From the NCBI GenBank assembly GCA_049347715.1, contig CP186339.1, forward strand, positions 2,232,001 to 2,296,000: 64,000 nucleotides of DNA. Reading direction: 5' to 3'. Shown here piece by piece: positions 26,290 through 34,647 of the stretch. The DNA comes from Thalassotalea_B piscium_A. GTDB taxonomy: Bacteria > Pseudomonadota > Gammaproteobacteria > Enterobacterales > Alteromonadaceae. The translations under genes were made by a program, and so were the position numbers. Each line of letters starts with the position of its first letter. The stretch's first letter is position 1. The notes under the pieces were generated by a model. It did not search any database, was not told the DNA's origin, and was given only the letters and a program-made list of their open reading frames with translations.

Positions 26290-28260
26290 ATGGAAAATAC
26301 TCAGACAAACGCCCCTATTTCAGACGATAAAACACTTATTGCGGGGATTTCCCCAAATAAACCTTCTACACCCGTTAATATTATTGGAAAGTGTCTTAAA
26401 AATCGTTATTTAATAGAATCTCAAATTGGCTCTGGCGGTATGAGTGATATTTATCGCGCAAAAGATTTAAATTTAGAATCAGCTGGGATCTCTGAACCCT
26501 ATGTAGCAATAAAAGTATTACTCCCACAATTTTCATCAATTCCAGAAGCTAAACAAATATTAGTAAAGGAAGCTAGAAAAACTCAACAGCTATCTCACCC
26601 CAACATAATTCGTGTATATGATGCTGATTCGCATGAAAATTTTCATTTCATTGTGATGGAATGGTTAGATGGAGAAACATTAGACCAAGTCATTAAACGC
26701 TCTAAGCCGATGGGATTACCTTTTAAAGGTGCTAATAATTTAATTCAACAAATTGGCGAAGCCCTCACCTATGCCCATAAAATAGGTATTGTCCATACCG
26801 ATTTAAAACCTTCGAATATTATTTTGACAAGACAAGGTGATATTAAAATTTTTGACTTTGGTGTTGCACGAGCTTTGCAATTAAATTTAGATAAGTATGC
26901 CGTTCAAAACAATGAACATACATCCCCTCTTAGTGGTTTCACCCCAGCTTATGCAAGTTATGAACAAATAAAAGGAGAAGCTCCCTGCGCAGCAGATGAT
27001 ATTTTTGCCTTTTCTTGTATCATCTATGAGTTATTGTCTTGTAAGCACCCTTACCAACGAATTGCAGCTGATAAAGTTGATCTGAAAAAGACACCTTTGA
27101 AAAAACCAAATCATTTAAACTGGCTTTTATGGCCTAGCCTAAAAAAAGGGTTAGCCATACATAAAGAACAACGTAGTGATAGTATTCATGCCATTACGGC
27201 GAAGTTTTCACAAAAAATTTGGCCTCAAGCATTAACAGCGGTGGCCGCAAGTATCATTGTAATTACTAGCGTTCAACTCTATAAGTCTCAACAGAATGAA
27301 ATCGACAGTCTACGTAACGTTATAGAATTAAATGATACAGAACAAAGTAAACTCAACGAATATAAAAATTTATCTACACCTGATTTAATAACGCAATTGG
27401 ACACTATTCCAACAGAGCAACACCTATTAAAACAAGGTTTACTAAGAGAACATAGACAATCTATTATTAATATTGTTGAAAAAAGAATTGCAAACGTGCC
27501 AAAAGATGCTCAAGGAATATACAAAAATTACGATGAAATTGATTTAATTATTAAAGATGCGTTAAATATATTCCCTGACTCTATTCGTCTTAATCAGTTA
27601 GAAAATGAAGCAAGTGCTAGCCGATTAGCAACAATTGATGCCTTGTCTGATCGTCTAAATTTGTTACTCCTTCAAGCTCGTTATGATGAAAAGAATGATA
27701 ACAGTATTGAAAAAATAATTAACGATTTGAAATTTATTGATCCTAGATTTAAATTTCAACCTACAGAAGAAGTATTTACTATTTATAATGAAAACTTCAA
27801 CTTAGCACTCACTGAACACGATGTAGATAAAATTACTGTCTTAATTAAGGTTGGGGAACTAGCTTTTATCAATCATAATGGCGCTAAACCATTGTTAGCA
27901 TTTGGTCATTCAATGAAGGCGTCAGTTGCTAAGCTAGCACAATATAATGATCAAATTAATGCAGGAAATGAAGCAAAATACCCGTATAGCGCTGCGGAAG
28001 TATTTTATAACGCTACCTTTACTGAATTAAATGATAAATTATCCATGATTGAGAATGCAAAAGAATTAATGAAAATTGATGAAGAAGTTAGTTTATTAGA
28101 AAATAAGCTACCTACTGACTTTTCACTACTTGTGGCTATTAAGAGAAAAATGGCAAGTGCATATCTTAATTATGGCAACATCTTTTTAGAGAAAAAAAGC
28201 TTTAAAACAGCAAAACAATTAATCAAAAGAGGTAATGAGCTCTATACACTGATGAATTAA
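26290..28260 (+). CDS. ppkA: T6SS serine/threonine kinase PpkA
   Basis: PpkA starts T6SS activation by phosphorylating the FHA protein. The kinase domain spans about 38-310: Gly loop GSGGMSDIY, VAIKVLLP lysine, catalytic loop HTDLKPSN and DFGVARA. The catalytic loop has Thr where most kinases have Arg (HTD, not HRD), so activation-loop control should differ. A transmembrane helix (about 312-330, LTAVAASIIVITSV) leads to a helical periplasmic part of about 320 residues with no vWA domain. AAAGGA at 26271 serves either TTG 26281 or ATG 26290; I list the ATG but cannot decide. It leads the ppkA-tagH-tssJ-tssK operon. Confidence 0.92.
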   Translation: MENTQTNAPISDDKTLIAGISPNKPSTPVNIIGKCLKNRYLIESQIGSGGMSDIYRAKDLNLESAGISEPYVAIKVLLPQFSSIPEAKQILVKEARKTQQLSHPNIIRVYDADSHENFHFIVMEWLDGETLDQVIKRSKPMGLPFKGANNLIQQIGEALTYAHKIGIVHTDLKPSNIILTRQGDIKIFDFGVARALQLNLDKYAVQNNEHTSPLSGFTPAYASYEQIKGEAPCAADDIFAFSCIIYELLSCKHPYQRIAADKVDLKKTPLKKPNHLNWLLWPSLKKGLAIHKEQRSDSIHAITAKFSQKIWPQALTAVAASIIVITSVQLYKSQQNEIDSLRNVIELNDTEQSKLNEYKNLSTPDLITQLDTIPTEQHLLKQGLLREHRQSIINIVEKRIANVPKDAQGIYKNYDEIDLIIKDALNIFPDSIRLNQLENEASASRLATIDALSDRLNLLLLQARYDEKNDNSIEKIINDLKFIDPRFKFQPTEEVFTIYNENFNLALTEHDVDKITVLIKVGELAFINHNGAKPLLAFGHSMKASVAKLAQYNDQINAGNEAKYPYSAAEVFYNATFTELNDKLSMIENAKELMKIDEEVSLLENKLPTDFSLLVAIKRKMASAYLNYGNIFLEKKSFKTAKQLIKRGNELYTLMN

Positions 28261-28302
28261 GGTTAAAACGTTTTCAATTGAAATTGAAATAATTATTTTT
28301 AA

Positions 28303-28330
28303 TAATACTCACAAGTGTTTGTGAGTATTA
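28303..28330. repeat. 12-bp inverted repeat between ppkA and tagH
   Basis: TAATACTCACAA / TTGTGAGTATTA with a 4-nt loop, 43 nt after the ppkA stop and just before the tagH ribosome binding site. No T-tract follows on the plus strand, so it looks like an mRNA hairpin (processing or stability) or an operator rather than a terminator. Confidence 0.65.
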
Positions 28331-28352
28331 CTTCATAAGGAGTGAATATTAC

Positions 28353-29627
28353 ATGGAACTGATTTTTGAAATAGTTAGCTATCACAGACTTTCTCCTGAA
28401 CAAAATTCTAAAATAAGTATTAATAATACTCTAACTATTGGTCGTTCTGAAAATAATGATTGGCACTTACCTGATCCCGAAAAAGTAGTATCTGGCACTC
28501 ATGCACGAGTTGAAAAGCAAGCTGATGGTTTTTATATATTTGATTTATCAACCAATGGCTTATTTATTAATAGATCCGTAGAGGCTCTTGGTAAATCAAA
28601 CAGTCATAAATTGTGTGATGGTGATTTACTCACTTTTGGTGATTATGAGGTTTCTGTTGGTTTATTAAATACCGCAATACCCGAACCCGCTATTAGCAGT
28701 ACATCATCAGTACAAACACCCCCTTTAGTTCACAATAAACCTATTATAAGCCAATCAGTACAAGGTATTTCTCCTAGTGCTTTATTTGATGAAAACCCAA
28801 TGGTGTCAAATAACACTCAAAAAATGCCTGTTGTTAATAATGATTTAACTGATCATTTTGATGTACCTCAAGCAATACCTGAAGAGTGGGATATTGATTT
28901 TGTTGGCGCTAGTCCATCACAAAAAACACCATTAAATGATGTTGTAATACCCAACGCTGAACCAGCAATATCTTCCAACCATGAAACTAGCGCGCCAGTT
29001 CAGTCAAATGCAAAACAACAACAAGTTACGCCCCCAACGGCTAATGACAACCCTGATTTTGACGCATTTTTTAAAGGATTAGGAATATCACAAGCTATAA
29101 TCCCTGAACAGTTTAGTGATGAGTTATTGTTTGAAATGGGACAAGGAATGAGATTGATGCTTATGGGGTTGGTTGATTCTCTAAGAACTCGTACAGCATT
29201 AAAAAATGAATTTAGAATCAATCAAACAACGTTCCAACAACAAGAAAATAATCCTCTTAAATTTTCAGCAACAATAGACGATGTATTTCGAAATTTATTT
29301 TTACAACCTAGTTCAAGCTTTTTACCTTCTACAAAAGCGATCACAGAAGCATTTAACGATACAAAAAAACACGACATCGCACTTACAGCAGGTACTTTAG
29401 GCGCTATTGAAGGAATATTTAATCAATTAGCACCTACAGAAATAGAGAAAAAAGACTATAAAGAATCTGCCTTTGATCAACTGATCCCAGGGCAAAAACA
29501 GATACGTTATTGGAAAACGTATCAGAGTTTACACAAGGATTTGGTAAATGAAATAACTGCTCATGGCAGTTCAGCCTTATCAGATGACTTTGTTAGAGCA
29601 TATGATAAAAAAATTAAATCACTATAA
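28353..29627 (+). CDS. tagH: T6SS FHA-domain protein TagH (Fha)
   Basis: The FHA protein is the PpkA substrate that relays the activation signal to the T6SS. The N-terminal FHA domain (about 5-95) has the phosphothreonine-binding set: LTIGRSENND, VVSGTHARVE and STNGLFIN. A long flexible Pro/Ser/Gln-rich linker (about 105-245) follows, which is where a PpkA target threonine could lie. The C-terminal domain (about 250-424) has the family block QGMRLMLMGLVDSLRTRT and ends with RAYDKKIKSL. It is 92 nt after ppkA with a hairpin between, and 16 nt before tssJ. Confidence 0.94.
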   Translation: MELIFEIVSYHRLSPEQNSKISINNTLTIGRSENNDWHLPDPEKVVSGTHARVEKQADGFYIFDLSTNGLFINRSVEALGKSNSHKLCDGDLLTFGDYEVSVGLLNTAIPEPAISSTSSVQTPPLVHNKPIISQSVQGISPSALFDENPMVSNNTQKMPVVNNDLTDHFDVPQAIPEEWDIDFVGASPSQKTPLNDVVIPNAEPAISSNHETSAPVQSNAKQQQVTPPTANDNPDFDAFFKGLGISQAIIPEQFSDELLFEMGQGMRLMLMGLVDSLRTRTALKNEFRINQTTFQQQENNPLKFSATIDDVFRNLFLQPSSSFLPSTKAITEAFNDTKKHDIALTAGTLGAIEGIFNQLAPTEIEKKDYKESAFDQLIPGQKQIRYWKTYQSLHKDLVNEITAHGSSALSDDFVRAYDKKIKSL

Positions 29628-29643
29628 TTATTAGTAGGTAAAA

Positions 29644-30114
29644 ATGACTTTTAAAAACATAATTTTGGCCGTTATTATTTCAACTAGTGCAATGATAATA
29701 ACGAGCTGTTCAACCATAAATGCGATTATTCCACCGTCGACAGATATTATTTTTAATGTCTCCCCAGACATCAATCCTGATATGAACGGGCGAGCGTCCC
29801 CTGTGGTAGTAAAAGTATTTCAATTATCATCACGTACAGTTTTTGATACCCAAGATTTTTTCACTTTATATGAATCACCCGAAGAAATATTAGGTCCGGA
29901 TCTACTGAACAAAGATGAATTAGAGCTACAACCTGAAGAATTAAAAAAATATAAAATGGTATTAAATAAAAATACCCGTTATGTTGGTTTTGTTGTGGCT
30001 TATCGAGATATTGATAGTTCTCGCTGGCGTTCAGTTATTGAAGTTTCGCCTACAGGCTATGATAGTTTTACCATGAATATCGAAAAACTAGCTATTTACG
30101 ATAGCAACAAATAA
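29644..30114 (+). CDS. tssJ: T6SS outer-membrane lipoprotein TssJ
   Basis: TssJ anchors the TssM periplasmic domain to the outer membrane. It is 156 aa, with a lipoprotein signal peptide ending in IITSC; the acylated cysteine is Cys22 followed by Ser, compatible with outer-membrane sorting. The mature part has the TssJ sandwich features: VVVKVFQLSSRTVF near residue 56, the FFTLYESPEEIL loop and the central RYVGFVVAYRDIDSSRWR strand. It is tightly packed between tagH and tssK (16 and 21 nt). Confidence 0.94.
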   Translation: MTFKNIILAVIISTSAMIITSCSTINAIIPPSTDIIFNVSPDINPDMNGRASPVVVKVFQLSSRTVFDTQDFFTLYESPEEILGPDLLNKDELELQPEELKKYKMVLNKNTRYVGFVVAYRDIDSSRWRSVIEVSPTGYDSFTMNIEKLAIYDSNK

Positions 30115-30135
30115 ATAAGGGATAAGAAGGATTTT

Positions 30136-31464
30136 ATGAGTGATTTCAGCCCAATAGCATGGACAGAAGGCATGTTCTTACGTCCGCAGCATATGCAACA
30201 ACAAGAGCGCTACCTTAAATTTCAGCAATCTGCAATTAATGCCAAAGTCAATCCACTTTTTTGGGGTATATTACAACATGAAATTGATAACAGCTTACTT
30301 TCATTAGGTCAGTTTCGTCTCAATAGTATTGAGTGTATTTTTCAAGATAACACTCTCGCAACGTTACCTGAGCAAGGCCCATTACCTGAAGCAATTACAA
30401 TCCCTTCAGGAACATTAGATCAATTAATATATATAGTCTTACCTATTAATAAGAGTACAGGCTTAAATATATCTAATGGTGAAGGTTCACAAATTACTCG
30501 TTACCATTACCATGATCATAATATTGTGGATACTAGTATTGGTTCTGAAGCGAGTGAGATACTACAAATAGGTAAATTAAATTGTCAATTTAAATTACAA
30601 AATGAAGACCGTTCTGGCTACGTTTCTATTGCCATAGCTCGGGTAATAGAAGTTTCAGATGAGGGAGTTATCACCCTAGATAAAAAATTTATTCCTCCTT
30701 GTTTATCAATTGATAATATCCAAAGCTTAGTCAAAATCACTCGCGAAATAAAAGGTATGATAAATCAGCGAGCAGATGCAATAGCAGCAAGACTTAGTCA
30801 AGCACAAGGCTCTTCAAGTTCGATATCTGATTTTTTAATGCTGCAATTATTGAATAAATATCAACCGATATTTGAGCATTATAATTTAATGTCAGGTATT
30901 CACCCAGAAACACTATATATTACAATTATTAGTTTATCTGGGGAATTAGCGACCTTCAGTAGTGCTGATAAACGCGCACCTGACTTTCCTAAATACTTAC
31001 ACGACAACTTAAGTTATGTCTTTAGTAATGTAATGGCGAGTATTACTCAAAGTTTAAGTAGTGTGCTAGAACAAACAGCGATAGAGCTGCCATTAGAAAA
31101 AAGTAAATATGGGATCTACTTTACACCTATTCATGATAAAAATTCGTTAGATCGTGCAGACTTTATTCTTGCAGTAAAAGCAGCATTACCTAACGAAGAA
31201 GTGCGTAAACGCCTGCCGGCGCAAATTAAAATTGGTTCTGTTGAAAGTATCAGGGAGCTAGTAAATAATCAATTACCAGGGATTGGTATTATCGCTTTAC
31301 CTGTTGCTCCAAGACAAGTTCCCTACCACTCTGGGTATCACTATTTTCAATTAGATAAACAAAATAGCCATTGGCTAAAATTACAATCTAGCGGGGGAAT
31401 TGCATTACATTTATCTGGTAACTATCCGGATTTAGCAATTGAACTATGGGTTGTTAATCATTAG
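30136..31464 (+). CDS. tssK: T6SS baseplate-membrane connector TssK
   Basis: TssK connects the baseplate wedges to the TssJLM membrane complex. It is 442 aa and starts with the family signature IAWTEGMFLRPQHMQQQERY. The middle contains the helical HYNLMSGIHPETLYITII segment, and the C-terminal head has QLPGIGIIALPVAPRQVPYH, closing with LAIELWVVNH. Length is normal. It is the last gene of the plus-strand T6SS operon; beyond it the region turns convergent with a DoxX-like gene. Confidence 0.96.
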   Translation: MSDFSPIAWTEGMFLRPQHMQQQERYLKFQQSAINAKVNPLFWGILQHEIDNSLLSLGQFRLNSIECIFQDNTLATLPEQGPLPEAITIPSGTLDQLIYIVLPINKSTGLNISNGEGSQITRYHYHDHNIVDTSIGSEASEILQIGKLNCQFKLQNEDRSGYVSIAIARVIEVSDEGVITLDKKFIPPCLSIDNIQSLVKITREIKGMINQRADAIAARLSQAQGSSSSISDFLMLQLLNKYQPIFEHYNLMSGIHPETLYITIISLSGELATFSSADKRAPDFPKYLHDNLSYVFSNVMASITQSLSSVLEQTAIELPLEKSKYGIYFTPIHDKNSLDRADFILAVKAALPNEEVRKRLPAQIKIGSVESIRELVNNQLPGIGIIALPVAPRQVPYHSGYHYFQLDKQNSHWLKLQSSGGIALHLSGNYPDLAIELWVVNH

Positions 31465-31580
31465 TTATTAATAGATAACTATGTTGATATGTGACGTGCT
31501 TTTGAAAGATTGCAGCAACTAAATTTAAGATAAAAACATTGAGTTATATTATCAATTGTTCTTAAAAATCAAAATAAGAC

Positions 31581-31632
31581 ATACCCCTTTTAGCGTATAT
31601 TTCAAATAAAAAATTTACACTAAATGGGGTAT
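31581..31632. terminator. Long-loop dyad between tssK and the doxX-like gene
   Basis: ATACCCCTTTTAG (31581-31593) and CTAAATGGGGTAT (31620-31632) form a 13-bp stem with one mismatch and a 26-nt AT-rich loop. It lies between two convergent genes and may work as a bidirectional terminator, though neither side carries a clean T-tract. Confidence 0.4.
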
Positions 31633-31682
31633 TAATTTATCCACTCAAAATATTTATTAAAATAAACATTAAAAGCCTTTAT

Positions 31683-32093
31683 CTAAACTGTAAATTTAAC
31701 ATCTTGATCACGTAATAGATAAAGTGCTAAACAAGCAGCCCACATTGGCCAAGCGGCAAAAAATAATAAGTTATTAAAACCATCTAAGTATTGATTGTAA
31801 GCTGATAACGTAGATAAACCATGCATAACAAAGATTACGCCATACGTAATACGTTTTTTTACACCCGCTAAAAAAGCCAAAACTAAAATAAGTTGAATAG
31901 CACCAAGGATATAAGCAACTAGATCGGTTGCACCACCTATGCCATAGAAATGTTCAAATATACGAGCGCTATGACCAGGATTAATAAATTTATCAAGTGT
32001 CCACATCACCATAACAATAAACACTCCAACACGAAGTGATAAAAGTGACCATTGCAAACGATTTTGAAGATCTGAAGTCATTGGGTTTGTCAT
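31683..32093 (-). CDS. DoxX-like small membrane protein
   Basis: A 136-aa inner-membrane protein with four predicted helices: LRVGVFIVMVMWTLDKF, LVAYILGAIQLILVLAFLAG, ITYGVIFVMHGLSTLSAY and LLFFAAWPMWAACLALYLL. The layout (helix, short amphipathic stretch with PGHSARIFEHFYG, three helices) resembles the DoxX/DoxD family, whose members often accompany redox or sulfur enzymes. An AAGGA site precedes the ATG. It is divergent from the TonB receptor gene and shares with it a region holding a perfect FNR-type palindrome, so oxygen-responsive expression is plausible. Specific function unknown. Confidence 0.75.
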   Translation of the reverse strand: MTNPMTSDLQNRLQWSLLSLRVGVFIVMVMWTLDKFINPGHSARIFEHFYGIGGATDLVAYILGAIQLILVLAFLAGVKKRITYGVIFVMHGLSTLSAYNQYLDGFNNLLFFAAWPMWAACLALYLLRDQDVKFTV

Positions 32094-32228
32094 AAATGTC
32101 CTTTAAAACATAATTTATAAATAGAACTAATGAGACCGCTTAACAACAATATTATTTCAGACATCTTATTTATTTAAGGCAACTAGTTAAAAAAAATCTT
32201 TTGAAAGTTAATCGCATAGAGCTCGGTC

Positions 32229-32242
32229 TTGATATATATCAA
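32229..32242. promoter_or_regulatory. Perfect FNR-type operator
   Basis: TTGATATATATCAA matches the FNR consensus TTGAT-N4-ATCAA exactly. Its centre is about 29 bases before the TonB receptor start and 142 bases before the doxX-like start. A possible promoter (TTGATA, 18 bases, TAGTAT at 32253) uses the left half as its -35 box, in which case FNR would repress the plus-strand operon. Confidence 0.6.
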
Positions 32243-32264
32243 TCACCACATTTAGTATAAAACA

Positions 32265-34622
32265 TTGAAACTTTCATCTCTTTCATTAAGTGTAGCGGCT
32301 ATATTAACTACACCTTTAACTTATGCTAATAATTTAGCTGAAACACAACAACCTGAATCAATAGAAGTTATTGAGATCACCAGCCAAGCAATTAAATCGC
32401 AAGGGCTATCCGTTAAAAATGCGACTGTCGACGGTCCTTTTGGTGATAATCTCGCTATACAAGATATAGCGCGTTCGGTGACAGCTATTTCAAGCGAACT
32501 AATCGAACAACTTAACATTACCACGTTACAAGATGTGCTCGCTGTAAGTCCTAACACTTATTCAGCCAGTGGATTTGGAGCCCCTAGTTTACCGACAATT
32601 CGAGGACAATTAGGCGAACTTTTTCAAGATGGTACACGCCGTCAAGCGGGTAATAATGGCTTTGGCGTCCCTTTATCATTTAACGCGGTGGAACAAATAG
32701 ATATAGTTAAAGGTGCACCACCGGTATTGTTTGGTTCAAGCCAACGTAATGGTGGTTTTGTAAACTTACACTCGAAAAAAGCATCAACGGATGAGAGTAA
32801 AGGAAAAGCGAGTTTATCCGCAGGCAGATGGGATCAATATCGTGTATTGTTAGATTACACTGCCCCGATAACGAATGATAAAATAGGCTTTAGAATAAGT
32901 GCTGAACATATTGATAATGGCAGCTATTACGACTACTCCGGCACGCAAAGCGACAGTATATTTGCTGCACTACGACTTTTACCTGATGACAAAAGTAGTT
33001 GGGATCTAAACTTCGAACTCTACCACGTTGAATTTACCGATAACGCCGGCATTAACCGTCCTACACAAGCGTTAATAGATGACGGTTTATATATTACAGG
33101 GCAAGGTGTACAAGCTAATGGGAGTACGGTACCCGCCGCAGGTTCAATTATTTCCCCCACAGGGCAAGTTAGAATAGATCGCAGCACTGTGCTTACCGAT
33201 CCTGATAATATAAACCAAGCCACTACTTATTTGATACATAGTATTTATAGACGTGAACTTTCAAGCCAAGCGTCAATTAAGAACATTACCTATTTTCAGC
33301 ATTTACAACGGGAAGAAATTGCACAAAACAGCTTTGTTGAAATAATCGATGGAGCAGATACTGCACAAAACCGTACTGAACTTACCTATCTATGGAATAG
33401 CGATCAGCAAACCATATTTGCCTTAGATGTCCGTTATAATAAGGTACTCGGTTACAGTCAATTTACAACAGAAGCCGATTTACCAATTGATTTAACTGGC
33501 TCACTGGCAAATCGTCGTATCCCGCTAACTGCAGAACAGCAAGCCCGTTTAGTAGAGCTTAGACCCGGTGTATTTGTCTCTCCTGGTGGCCAATATGATA
33601 TAAACAACGATGGCACAGGTGATTTTAACTTATCAGACACCACTGATTCACGTTCTTGGCAAACCGGATTGGCTATACAACAAGATTCAGACTGGACACC
33701 TAAGTTACATACCAGTGTTGGTTATCGGATTGATTTTTATGATGTATCAGCTAGCGATCCTCTAGCTCCACAAGGACAAATAGCGGCTAATGACAGTATT
33801 AATGATCACTTACAGTCTGGGCAAGTCAGTTTTAACTATAAACTCAGTGGTGAGTTTACTTTTTACGGTGCTGCCAGTTACAACGAAGCAACTTCTAATA
33901 GCATGGCTGGTGGTAATACGTTAGGAAGTGATAACACCATAAGTGCACAAAATTTTTCAACAGAAAACACCTTGGTTGAGTTTGGTTTAAAATACGCACC
34001 TACCGATAGCGACTGGTACGCTGACGGTGCTTTATTTAATCAACGACGAAGTTTACGTAATCGCGACGGTAGTAATACAGGTATTCGTACTGAAGGGTTT
34101 GAAAGCCAGGTCTTTTATGATGCTTACCCTTTTTGGTTAAGTGCAGGCTATAGTTACATTGAAGCGCATTATGACAATTCATCCAGTAGCCAAGATTCGG
34201 CACAAGTGGCTGATGCTTTTGATAACTCTCGTCCAGATATAATTATAGGTAACAATATAGGCGCACCAAGCTATACCCTATTTTCTCCTTCAAATAGACA
34301 GGTTCAGGGTATACCTGAACAATCACTAAGCATAAATGGTAGTTATTCGATTAACGCTAAATGGCAAGCCGGATTTTCTGGTCTCTATACTAAAAGTTAT
34401 CCTTTAGATTTTTTAGCTACGGTTAATATACGAGATCAATACACCTTAAATATAAACACGCGTTATACAGTTTCAACAGATACAACATTACGTTTTGATA
34501 TCAATAATGTCACCAATCAAAAAAATTGGCGTCCCGTTTTCGAAGGTGGATATTTTGGCGCAACTTTAGTATTTCCTGAATTACCAATAAACGCAAAATT
34601 AACACTTACACATACTTTCTAA
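32265..34622 (+). CDS. TonB-dependent outer-membrane receptor
   Basis: A 785-aa TonB-dependent receptor, importing an unknown ligand across the outer membrane. The N-terminal signal peptide (about 1-21, ending TTPLTYA) is followed by a TonB-box-like IEVIEITSQ, a plug domain (about 55-165, with QDIARSVTAISSELIEQLN and the VEQIDIVKGAPPVLFGSSQ block), and a 22-strand barrel ending in the aromatic LTLTHTF. The plug is like siderophore receptors, but I see no Fur-type box upstream. The start is TTG with no visible ribosome binding site; there is a stop 12 nt upstream and no other start before the signal peptide, so it is forced. First gene of the operon. Confidence 0.9.
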   Translation: MKLSSLSLSVAAILTTPLTYANNLAETQQPESIEVIEITSQAIKSQGLSVKNATVDGPFGDNLAIQDIARSVTAISSELIEQLNITTLQDVLAVSPNTYSASGFGAPSLPTIRGQLGELFQDGTRRQAGNNGFGVPLSFNAVEQIDIVKGAPPVLFGSSQRNGGFVNLHSKKASTDESKGKASLSAGRWDQYRVLLDYTAPITNDKIGFRISAEHIDNGSYYDYSGTQSDSIFAALRLLPDDKSSWDLNFELYHVEFTDNAGINRPTQALIDDGLYITGQGVQANGSTVPAAGSIISPTGQVRIDRSTVLTDPDNINQATTYLIHSIYRRELSSQASIKNITYFQHLQREEIAQNSFVEIIDGADTAQNRTELTYLWNSDQQTIFALDVRYNKVLGYSQFTTEADLPIDLTGSLANRRIPLTAEQQARLVELRPGVFVSPGGQYDINNDGTGDFNLSDTTDSRSWQTGLAIQQDSDWTPKLHTSVGYRIDFYDVSASDPLAPQGQIAANDSINDHLQSGQVSFNYKLSGEFTFYGAASYNEATSNSMAGGNTLGSDNTISAQNFSTENTLVEFGLKYAPTDSDWYADGALFNQRRSLRNRDGSNTGIRTEGFESQVFYDAYPFWLSAGYSYIEAHYDNSSSSQDSAQVADAFDNSRPDIIIGNNIGAPSYTLFSPSNRQVQGIPEQSLSINGSYSINAKWQAGFSGLYTKSYPLDFLATVNIRDQYTLNINTRYTVSTDTTLRFDINNVTNQKNWRPVFEGGYFGATLVFPELPINAKLTLTHTF

Positions 34623-34647
34623 TGATTAAGAATTTAAAGAGAAATAC

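Noticed and set aside
32094..32264. Fur box upstream of the TonB receptor
   Set aside because: No GATAATGATAATCATTATC-like sequence; only the FNR-type palindrome was found.
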